Source: Tropicibacter oceani
GTDB lineage: Bacteria > Pseudomonadota > Alphaproteobacteria > Rhodobacterales > Rhodobacteraceae
Assembly (NCBI RefSeq): GCF_029958925.1
Contig: NZ_CP124616.1
Span: 806,001 to 870,000 of the forward strand
Direction: 5' to 3'
DNA length: 64,000 bases
Shown here: positions 17,979 through 26,900 of the stretch, in pieces
Layout: each line of letters starts with the position of its first letter
Numbering within the stretch: the stretch's first letter is position 1
Program-made: the position numbers and the translations under genes
The notes under the pieces: model-generated
Told to the model about the DNA's origin: nothing
Seen by the model: the letters and a program-made list of their open reading frames with translations, nothing else
Databases searched by the model: none

Positions 17979-20039
17979 ATGCCCCGCGACACTGCGTCCG
18001 CCGAGGCGCTTTTGAAGGATATCTTTGGTTTCGATGGATTTCGCCCCGGTCAGGGCGAGATTGTCGAGGCTGTCGCACGGGGCGAAAACGTCTTGGCGAT
18101 CATGCCGACGGGCGGTGGCAAATCCCTGTGTTTTCAACTGCCTGCGCTGATGCGCGGCGGGATCACCGTGGTGATTTCCCCGCTGATCGCCCTGATGCGC
18201 GACCAGGTGCGCGGGCTGCGCGAGGCGGGGGTCGCCGCGGGCGCCCTGACCAGTGGCAACACCCAGGAAGAAACCGATGCAGTCTGGGACATGCTGCAGC
18301 AAGGCACGCTGAAACTGCTGTATCTGGCGCCTGAACGGCTGGCCAATGGCGGCACCCAGCGGATGCTGTCACAGGCCGGCGTCAGCCTGATTGCCGTGGA
18401 CGAGGCGCATTGCGTCAGCCAGTGGGGCCATGATTTCCGCCCCGATTACCTGCGCATCGGCGAGTTGCGGCGCGCGCTGGATGTGCCCCTGGCGGCCTTT
18501 ACCGCGACGGCAGATGCCGAAACGCAGGAAGAAATCGTCACGCGGTTGTTCGATGGCGTGGCGCCGTCGACCTTTCTGCGCGGGTTCGACCGGCCGAACA
18601 TCCACCTTGCCTTTCAGGCCAAGGACGGGCCGCGCCAGCAGATCCTATCCTTTGCCGGCGCGCGCAAAGGCCAGTCCGGCATCGTCTATTGCGGCACCCG
18701 CGCCAAGACCGAAACGCTGGCGCAGGCGCTGCGCAGCGAGGGGCATTCCGCCTGTCACTATCATGGCGGGATGGAGGCCGAAGATCGCCGCGCGGTCGAG
18801 GAACGCTTTGCCACCGAGGATGGGTTGATCGTCGTGGCCACCGTGGCCTTTGGTATGGGGGTCGACAAACCCGATATCCGCTGGGTCGCCCACGCCGATC
18901 TGCCCAAGTCGATCGAGGCCTATTACCAGGAAATCGGCCGTGCCGGGCGCGATGGCGCCCCTGCCGAAACCCTGACGCTGTACGGCCCCGAGGATATTCG
19001 CCTGCGCCGTACCCAGATCGACGAAGGGCTGGCACCGGCGGACCGGCGCGATGCCGACCACGGCCGGCTGAACGCGCTGCTGGGTCTGGCCGAGGCGCTG
19101 GGCTGCCGCAGGCAGGCCCTGCTGGGGTATTTCGATGAACAGGCCGAGCCCTGCGGGAATTGCGATCTGTGTGACAGCCCGCCCGAGGTGTTCGACGGCA
19201 CCGAGGCGGTGCGCAAGGCCTTGTCTGCAGCGCTGCGCACCGAAGAAAGCTTTGGCGCGGGACATCTGATCGACATCCTGATGGGCAAGATGACGGACAA
19301 GATCAGCGCGCGCGGTCACGACAATCTGCCGACCTTCGGTGTGGGCAAGGACCTGTCCAAGGGGCAATGGCAGGCGGTGTTCCGGCAGATGATGGGACAC
19401 GACCTGATGCGCCCGGATGCGGATCGCCATGGTGCGCTGGTGATGACAGACCGCGCGCTGCCTTTGTTGCGCGGAGAGGACACGATCCAGCTGCGCCGCG
19501 ACGCTGTCGTGCGCGCCACGGAACGCCGACCGGCGGTCAAGGAACTGGTCAGCGAGGAAGACGCGCCGCTGATGTCCGCGCTCAAGGCCAAGCGCCGCGC
19601 CCTGGCCGAGGCCGCGCGTGCCCCGGCCTATGTCATCTTTCCCGACCGGACCTTGATCGAAATGGCGACGCAGCGGCCCCGCACGCTGGACGACATGGCG
19701 CGGATCAGCGGTGTTGGCGCCAAGAAACTGGAACGCTATGGCGCGGCTTTCCTTGAGGTGATCAACGGCGAGGCCGAGCAGATGCACCCGACCCGCCGCA
19801 AACTGGCCGGGCGCGATGCCGGGGCGCTCTATGACGCGCTGATGGAGGCACAGGCGCAACTGGTGCGCGGCCCCGAAGGCATGGACAAACCGCTGTCGTG
19901 TTCGGCGTCCTTGTTGGCCAAGGTGGCCGAACAACGCCCCGGGTGCGAAAACACCATGCAGCGGCTGCTGGGTGACAAAAAGGCCGAGCGTTTCGGCCCG
20001 GCCTTCCTTGCGGTGTTGCGCGACGCGCAGGGGGCCTAG
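17979..20039 (+). CDS. recQ: ATP-dependent DNA helicase RecQ
   Basis: A 3'-5' superfamily-2 helicase for recombination repair. Motif 0 (FGFDGFRPGQ) is at 13-22, Walker A MPTGGGKS at about 44, DEAH box in VDEAHCVSQWG near 140, and helicase motif VI in YYQEIGRAGRDG near 315. The RecQ-Ct zinc-binding cysteines (CRRQALLGYF...CGNCDLC) lie around 370-395. A single HRDC domain follows at about 540-610. Full length (686 aa). Confidence 0.97.
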   Translation: MPRDTASAEALLKDIFGFDGFRPGQGEIVEAVARGENVLAIMPTGGGKSLCFQLPALMRGGITVVISPLIALMRDQVRGLREAGVAAGALTSGNTQEETDAVWDMLQQGTLKLLYLAPERLANGGTQRMLSQAGVSLIAVDEAHCVSQWGHDFRPDYLRIGELRRALDVPLAAFTATADAETQEEIVTRLFDGVAPSTFLRGFDRPNIHLAFQAKDGPRQQILSFAGARKGQSGIVYCGTRAKTETLAQALRSEGHSACHYHGGMEAEDRRAVEERFATEDGLIVVATVAFGMGVDKPDIRWVAHADLPKSIEAYYQEIGRAGRDGAPAETLTLYGPEDIRLRRTQIDEGLAPADRRDADHGRLNALLGLAEALGCRRQALLGYFDEQAEPCGNCDLCDSPPEVFDGTEAVRKALSAALRTEESFGAGHLIDILMGKMTDKISARGHDNLPTFGVGKDLSKGQWQAVFRQMMGHDLMRPDADRHGALVMTDRALPLLRGEDTIQLRRDAVVRATERRPAVKELVSEEDAPLMSALKAKRRALAEAARAPAYVIFPDRTLIEMATQRPRTLDDMARISGVGAKKLERYGAAFLEVINGEAEQMHPTRRKLAGRDAGALYDALMEAQAQLVRGPEGMDKPLSCSASLLAKVAEQRPGCENTMQRLLGDKKAERFGPAFLAVLRDAQGA

Positions 20040-20041
20040 CC

Positions 20042-20293
20042 CTATTTCGCCACGTATTTGTGCGGCACGCATTGCAGCACGCCGTTGCGGTAGGTCAGGT
20101 ATTTGTGGGGGTCCTTGCAGGTCAGGTACGAATAGTGACCCGTCATGTAGGACGTGTAGGGCGCATAGCAGTTGACCGCGTCACAGCCCTTGTCCCAGGG
20201 ATGGGGCGAATAGGTCTTTTCCCTGGCAATCGCCGTGCTGGCGGGTGTGATTGCGGCGCAGGCCAACAGGGCAGCAGCAAGATGCTTTTTCAT
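20042..20293 (-). CDS. Small secreted cysteine-containing protein (83 aa)
   Basis: A signal peptide (MKKHLAAALLACAAITPAST, cleavage near AIA-RE) is followed by a mature region of about 60 residues with four Cys, rich in Tyr, His and Lys (YAPYTSYMTGHYSYLTCKD). The four Cys could form two disulfides in the periplasm. AGGAG lies 7 nt before the ATG. I do not recognise the family. It is convergent with recQ with only 2 nt between the stops. Confidence 0.65.
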   Translation of the reverse strand: MKKHLAAALLACAAITPASTAIAREKTYSPHPWDKGCDAVNCYAPYTSYMTGHYSYLTCKDPHKYLTYRNGVLQCVPHKYVAK

Positions 20294-20439
20294 AAATCGT
20301 CTCCTGAAATAGTCGGTTCAATCCGGACAGCATGCCCCCGAATCGGTCTTTTTCCAAGGATTTCCGGTTTGGCGCCGATCTGGACCTTTGCCAGTGGGCG
20401 CACTAGATCGAACCGGACACCAAAAACCTTGGGGGCAAA

Positions 20440-21210
20440 ATGCTGGTTGTGATTTCACCTGCCAAACGGCTGGACTGGACCGAACGCAAGGTCGACATGA
20501 CCACGCCGGATTTTCTGGATGACGCCGGGCGGCTGGCCCGGACGGCCCGTAATCTGACCCTGGGCGATCTCAAGGGGTTGATGGACCTGTCGGACGATCT
20601 GGCGCGCCTGAACCGCGACCGCTTCAAGGCCTACACCGACACGCCCGGGTCCGAAGACATCCGCCCCGCCGCGCTGGCCTTTGCGGGGGATACCTATCAG
20701 GGGCTCGAGGCAGACACGCTGGACGCCGAGGAAATGGGATGGGCGCAGGATCACCTGCGCATCCTTTCCGGGCTGTACGGTTTGCTGCGGCCGCTGGACG
20801 GGATACAGGCCTATCGGCTTGAAATGGGGTCGCGCCTGAAAACCCGCCGCGGCGGGAACCTGTACGACTATTGGCGCGACGGGTTGGCCAAGGCGCTGAA
20901 TGCGCAGGGGCAGGCGCTGGGCACCGATGTTCTGGTGAATTGCGCCAGCCAGGAATATTTCGGCGCGGTTCCGGCCAAGGCACTAAAGCTGCGGGTCATC
21001 ACCCCGCAATTCATGGAAGACAAGAACGGTACGCCCAAGATCGTCAGCTTTTACGCCAAGCGGGCGCGCGGGGCGATGGCCCGGTATATCATCCAACACC
21101 GCCTGACCGATCCGGCCAGCCTGACGGATTTCGACAGCGGTGGGTACGAATACCGCCCCGAGCTGTCCGAGCCGGACAAGCCCGTGTTTCTGCGCGCCGC
21201 ACAGGCCTGA
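20440..21210 (+). CDS. yaaA: Peroxide stress protein YaaA
   Basis: A DUF328/UPF0246 protein that limits free iron and oxidative DNA damage in E. coli. The N-terminus MLVVISPAKRLDW is diagnostic; further conserved stretches are FAGDTYQGLEADTL, RILSGLYGLLRPLDGIQAYR and LVNCASQEYFGAV. Full length at 256 residues. It ends 2 nt from the convergent histidine kinase gene. Confidence 0.95.
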   Translation: MLVVISPAKRLDWTERKVDMTTPDFLDDAGRLARTARNLTLGDLKGLMDLSDDLARLNRDRFKAYTDTPGSEDIRPAALAFAGDTYQGLEADTLDAEEMGWAQDHLRILSGLYGLLRPLDGIQAYRLEMGSRLKTRRGGNLYDYWRDGLAKALNAQGQALGTDVLVNCASQEYFGAVPAKALKLRVITPQFMEDKNGTPKIVSFYAKRARGAMARYIIQHRLTDPASLTDFDSGGYEYRPELSEPDKPVFLRAAQA

Positions 21211-21212
21211 CC

Positions 21213-23753
21213 TCACGAGGCTTTCGCGGTGCGGATCTTTTTGCGGTAGGTCTGGATCTTCTGACCCAGTTCCGCCTTGCGCAGGGGCTTGGTCAGATAG
21301 TCGTCCAACCCGGCCTCAAGGATGGATTCGCGGTCGCCTGACATGGCATGCGCGGTCACCGCGACGATGGGCACGCGCGGCCCCTTGCCTTCCAGCACGC
21401 GGATTTCCCGCGTTGCCTGTTTGCCGTCCATGCGCGGCATGGAAATGTCCATGAAGATCATGTCGGGGCGCTGCGCCCTGTAGGCCTCGATCGCCTCGAT
21501 GCCGTTGTTGGCAAAGCGCAGGGTGACGTTGAAAGAAGCCGCCATCTTGCGAAACACCAGCTGGTTCGTCTTGTTGTCCTCGGCAACCAGAACGTCCAGG
21601 GGCGGTTCGCTGTCTTCGGCAATGGCGGCGGGCGCGGGGCGTTTTTCGACAATCACCGGATCGACCGGCCTTGGCGCCGAGGAGGCCGGCTTGACCGATT
21701 CTAGCGCCGAGAACAAAAGCCTGCGCGGCGCGGGCTTTTGCAGAACGACCTGGATTTCCGCACGGTTGACCGACGCCAGCTGCGTCGGGTTGTCCGCCAG
21801 AAGGATCACCGGAACGCGGTGCCCTGACAGGTGCAATTGCGCGGCCAGCTCCTGGCCCTGCATGTCGGGCAGGTCCTGTTCGACGATCAACAGGTCCGGA
21901 GGCGATTGCATCCGGTCGATCGCCTCGGCCCCGGTCTTGCAAAATTCGGTGTGCAGCCCGAGGATGTCCAGCTGCTTGGACAGGATCGTCTGGTTCGCGC
22001 TGTGGTCATCCACAACCAGCACGCGTTTCAGATGTTCGGGCAGGCGGGCGCGTTCGAAGGTGGCGGGTTCGTCGGTGGGCAACATGATGCGCAAACCGAA
22101 ACAACTGCCCTTGCCGAATTCCGAATCGACCCAGACTTCGCCATCCATCAATTCGACAAGGCGCTTGGTGATCGCAAGCCCAAGACCGGTGCCCTCGAAC
22201 TGGCGGTTCCGTTCGTCTTCGACTTGGTTGAATTCGCCAAAGACATGGTTGACCTTGTCGGCGGGGATGCCGATGCCGGTATCCTCGATCGTGATGTGCA
22301 CCGCCGATGGGCCGTTGTCCGCGACCATGCCCACCACCCGCACCAAAACATGGCCTTCGACGGTGAACTTGACGGCATTGCCGATCAGGTTGGTCAGGAT
22401 TTGCCGGATGCGGCCCGGATCACCGATGAAACGGGTGGGCAGGAACATGTCGAAATCGACAAGCAACTGGATGTCCTTGTCCCGCGCCGTGGGCTGAAGC
22501 AGCATGATCACCTCGTGGATCGCGCGTTCCAGATCAAAGGGTTCTGGGTGCAGCTGCAGCTTTTCCGCCTCGATCTTGGAGTAGTCGAGGATGTCGTTGA
22601 TGATGACAAGCAAGGCCTCGCCCGAGCTGCGGATCGTATCGAGGTACAGGCGTTGTTCGTCGGTCAGGTCGGTTTCCGCCATCAGGTCGGCCATGCCCAC
22701 GACGCCATTCATCGGCGTGCGGATTTCGTGGCTCATGTTGGCAAGAAAGGCGGATTTGGCACGGTTGGCGGCCTCGGCCCTGATGGTCGCCTCTTTCAGG
22801 CGCTGCTGGTCCTTCTTGATTTCGGTGATGTCCATGCGCAGGCCGACCCGTCCGCCGCCGCGCGTTTCGCGTTCGTAAATCCGCAGCCAGCGGCCGTCGG
22901 CCAGTTGCTGTTCCAGTTCGCGGTCGGCGGTGCGATGCGCAAGCAGGCGTTCTTCCAGCCACTCGTCCTCGTGGCCGATCGCTTCGACGTATTGTCCGCG
23001 ATCCAGTCCGAACCTCAGGATTTCCTCAAAGGTGGCGCCCGGGGCGATGGCGGGGGCGCTGGCGGCATAGATCTTTTTGTACGGCTCGTTGCACATCAAC
23101 AAACGGTCGTCTTCGTCATAAAGGACAAAGCCGTCGGGCAGTTCCTCGACGGCGGACCACATCCGCATGAGTTCGGTGATGTCCACGCAAAGCGACACGA
23201 CACCGCCATCGGGTGTCCTGCGGTCCTGGATCTTGACGAACCGCCCGTTCCACAGGCGGATGGTTTCGGCCGGGATCGGGTCTGCGGCCCAGCGGGCATA
23301 CATCCGCGCCTGCCAGTCTTCGGACCCTTCGCCCTGCAGGTCCACGGACCCCTCTTCGACCAGCACTTTCAGGATTTCGGCGTAGGTCGTGCCCACGTCG
23401 ATGCAGTCCATCCCTTCGAAGATCGACATGTAGGCGGGGTTCGCGATTTCCAGCCGGTTCTGGGAATCGAACATGGCAAACCCGTCGCGCACGGTTTCAA
23501 GCGCCTTCCACAGCTGGTCTTCGACCAGCTCGATCTTTTGGGTGGCTTCGCCCAGTTGCGTGATGACGCGCCGGTTTTCGTCCCGCACCTCGGCGACTTC
23601 GGCGCGGGTTTCCGTGATTTCGTGGCTAAGTTGCAGCGCATGGGCGCCCAGTTTCCTGTTGGCAGCGACAAGTTCGGCCTGCTTGAGTTCAAGCAGGCGT
23701 TCCGCCGACAGGCGGGCGCGTCGTTCTTCGGCCAGACGGTCGGCCATCTCCAT
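21213..23753 (-). CDS. Hybrid PAS sensor histidine kinase with two receiver domains (846 aa)
   Basis: Order of parts: an N-terminal coiled coil (1-75), two PAS-like domains (about 75-330), the dimerisation domain with phospho-acceptor His342 in SHEIRTPMNG, the ATPase domain (NLIGNAVKFT, DTGIGIP, GTGLGLAI), then two receivers. There is no transmembrane segment, so it is cytosolic. In receiver 1 (about 575-690) the phospho-acceptor position is Glu625 (LLIVEQDLP) and the Thr/Ser switch is Ala (VILLADNP), so it cannot be phosphorylated normally. Receiver 2 (about 715-840) is canonical with Asp769. The ATG at 23753 has GGAGG upstream. Confidence 0.92.
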   Translation of the reverse strand: MEMADRLAEERRARLSAERLLELKQAELVAANRKLGAHALQLSHEITETRAEVAEVRDENRRVITQLGEATQKIELVEDQLWKALETVRDGFAMFDSQNRLEIANPAYMSIFEGMDCIDVGTTYAEILKVLVEEGSVDLQGEGSEDWQARMYARWAADPIPAETIRLWNGRFVKIQDRRTPDGGVVSLCVDITELMRMWSAVEELPDGFVLYDEDDRLLMCNEPYKKIYAASAPAIAPGATFEEILRFGLDRGQYVEAIGHEDEWLEERLLAHRTADRELEQQLADGRWLRIYERETRGGGRVGLRMDITEIKKDQQRLKEATIRAEAANRAKSAFLANMSHEIRTPMNGVVGMADLMAETDLTDEQRLYLDTIRSSGEALLVIINDILDYSKIEAEKLQLHPEPFDLERAIHEVIMLLQPTARDKDIQLLVDFDMFLPTRFIGDPGRIRQILTNLIGNAVKFTVEGHVLVRVVGMVADNGPSAVHITIEDTGIGIPADKVNHVFGEFNQVEDERNRQFEGTGLGLAITKRLVELMDGEVWVDSEFGKGSCFGLRIMLPTDEPATFERARLPEHLKRVLVVDDHSANQTILSKQLDILGLHTEFCKTGAEAIDRMQSPPDLLIVEQDLPDMQGQELAAQLHLSGHRVPVILLADNPTQLASVNRAEIQVVLQKPAPRRLLFSALESVKPASSAPRPVDPVIVEKRPAPAAIAEDSEPPLDVLVAEDNKTNQLVFRKMAASFNVTLRFANNGIEAIEAYRAQRPDMIFMDISMPRMDGKQATREIRVLEGKGPRVPIVAVTAHAMSGDRESILEAGLDDYLTKPLRKAELGQKIQTYRKKIRTAKAS

Positions 23754-23967
23754 GCATTGCCCTCCGAAATGCGAGGGCACTTTGCCGCCTTGGGGTGAAA
23801 ATCTGCTTAAAAAATTCTTGTTTCGGACCTTGGATCAATGACCGGCGAAACCGTCCACGCGATGAAGGATCAGCCCGGCCGGGTATGGTTTTCCGGTACA
23901 GCCGAATCCTTGCCACAGTGTCAGGGCGCGTGTCACCATGAGGCATTCCTTGAAAGGAGTTTTTATC

Positions 23968-26900
23968 ATGCGCCGTCTTATTCTGGCCCTCGTCCTGGGT
24001 TTTGTCAGCCCGTCCGCCGCCCTTGCCCAAGAGGCGATCCCAGACCGGCGGCTGATCGTGACGCGGGATGTGGATTTCTACGGCGCGGACCTTCAGGCGC
24101 TTTTCGACACCACGCTGGATGCCTGCGAGGCGCAGTGCCTGTCCAATTCTGCCTGCAAGGCTTTTACCTTCAACAAACGGTCAAACGCCTGTTTTCCGAA
24201 AACCGACATCACCGACCGCCAGCCCTATGAAGGCGCGATTTCCGCGCAGGTGATCGAAGTCGGCCGCGCCCAGCTGGACCTGGCGGCACAGCGCAAACCC
24301 GACCTGGCCTTTCTGCGCGATTCGGACCTGGAACAGGCCCGGAACGAGGCGGGGAACCTGGGCATTCGCCACGGCGGCGGCCAATGGACCCCCGAGGCGC
24401 TGCTGGACGCCGCGACCAAGTCGCGGTCTACCGGCAATCTGCGCGACGCCATCCACTGGACCGGCGCGGCGCTGGCCCAGACTGATGACCCGGCGCTGTG
24501 GATGCAATACGCCGACTGGTCCGCCGAAGTCGCCGAAACGCTGAGCGGCAGCGATCAGCGCATGTACCGAAATCGCGCCTTGCTTGCCTCGATCAACGCC
24601 TATCTGCGCAGCGCCGGGGACGCCCCCCGCGCGCTGGCGCTAACCACTATGGCGAAGGCATTGGAAAAGACCGGGCGCGGGCGCGACATGATTGCGCCGC
24701 TGCGTCTGGCCGAAAGCCTGACAGACGACCCCAAGGTGACCCGCCTGCTGGACGATGCCGTCGGCAAATACGGTTTCCGCGTGCAGGAACATCAGGTCGA
24801 GGCCGACAGCGCCACGCCGCGCATCTGCGCGCAGTTTTCCGAACCGTTGATCCGTGCCGGGCAGGATTATGCCCCCTATGTCCGACTGCCCGACCCGCGC
24901 CTTTCGATCGAAGCCGATGATCAGCGCATCTGCATCAGCGGTGTCGAACACGGCGGCCGCTATACCGTGACCTTCCGCTCTGGCCTGCCCGCCGCGAGCG
25001 GCGAGGAACTGGTCCGCGATGTCGAGATCACCGCCTATGTCCGCGACCGCAGCCCGGCTGTGGGCTTTCCGGGTCGGGCGTATGTTCTGCCGCGCAGCGC
25101 CGACGCGGGCCTGCCGATTGAAACGGTGAACCTGTCACAGGTCGCCCTGACGCTGCGCCGCGTGTCCGACCGCAACCTGCTGCGCGCGCTTCAGGACAAC
25201 TATTTCGGCCAGCCGCTGAACGCCTATGAGGAACAGTACTTTGGCGCCGATATCGCCGAAGAGATCTGGACCGGCACGGGCGAGGTTGAAAACCGCCTGA
25301 ACGCCGATGTGCTGACCCGCCTGCCGCTGGGCAGTGTGGTGGGCGATCTGCCTGCGGGGATCTATGCGCTGACGGCCTCGGCGCCGGGCAGCGACCCCTA
25401 TGACGATGGGCGTGCGACGCAGTGGTTCATCCTGTCCGATATTGGCCTGACGACGATGCAGGGTAACGACGGGCTGACCGTCTTTGCCCGCGCCCTGAGC
25501 GATGCGCAGCCGATGACGGGACTTGAGGTGGCCTTGCTGTCCGGGTCCAACCGGGTGCTGGAGACGGTGCAGACCGATGCGCAGGGCGTGGCGCGGTTCG
25601 ACGTCGGGCTGCTGCGCGGCGCTGGCGGCGCGCAGCCTGCGCTGGTGGTGGCCAAGCGGGGCGACGAGGATATCGCGTTCTTGTCGCTGACCGACCCGGC
25701 ATTTGACCTGTCCGATCGCGGCGTCGAGGGGCGCGCGCCCTCTGGCCCGATTGATACCTTTCTGACCACCGACCGCGGGGCCTATCGCGCGGGCGAGGTG
25801 ATCCATGTCACCACCCTGACCCGCGATGCACAGGCCAAGGCGCTGGGCGATCTGCCGGTGACGGCGGTGCTGACCCGCCCTGACGGGGTTGAGTATTCGC
25901 GCCACGTGTCGGCGGGCGGTCTGGACGGCGGGCATGTTTTTGCCCTGCCGCTGGCGGGGTCGGTTCCGCGCGGGACCTGGCGGCTTGAGATGTTTGCCGA
26001 CCCGGACGCACCTGCCCTGGCCTCGCAAACCCTGCTGGTCGAGGATTTCGTGCCCGAACGCATTGATTTCGACCTGACCCTGCCCGAAGGCGTGATCAAC
26101 CCGCTGGACGCGCCGCAATTGACGGTCAATGCGCGCTACCTGTTTGGCGCGCCCGGAGGCGATCTGCCTATCGAGGGCGAACTGACGCTGCGCGCGCAAT
26201 CCGGGCTGGAGGCCTTTCCGCGCTACCGCTTTGGCCGCCACGATCAGGGCATTGCCGTGCGCACCGAAAGCTTTGCCGCGGATCTGTTCACCGATCCCGC
26301 TGGTCTGGCCGACCTGACCCTGCCTTTCCCGGATATGGATCCAGAGGGTCGCCCGATGGAGGCCCGCGTGACCCTGCGCATCGCCGAAGGGTCGGGCCGT
26401 CCGGTCGAACGCAGCATCACCCGGCCTGTCGCGCCGCCGACGCCGATGATCGGCATTCGCCCGGCCTTTGACGACACCCTGCCCGAAGGGGCCGAGGCGC
26501 GGTTCGACGTGATCGCGCTGGGCCCCGACCTGACACCGCAACCGATGCAGGTCACATGGCAGGTCAACCGCGTGAACACGCGCTATCAGTGGTATCAGCT
26601 GTACGGCAACTGGAACTGGGAACCGGTGACGACACGGACCACCGTGGCGCGCGGCACCGGGACGCTGGGCGCCGATCCCATGGCGATCACCGCCGATGTG
26701 GAATGGGGCGAATACGAGGTGGTCGTGGAACGCACCGACGGCGGCTATGTCGCGGCGTCGATGGCGTTCAGCGCGGGCTGGTACGCGCCTGCCAACGCCG
26801 CCGACACCCCGGATATGCTGGAGTTGTCGCTGGACAAACGCCAATACGCGCCGGGCGAGGTGGCCCAATTGCGCATGGTGCCGCGCTACGCGGGCAAGGC

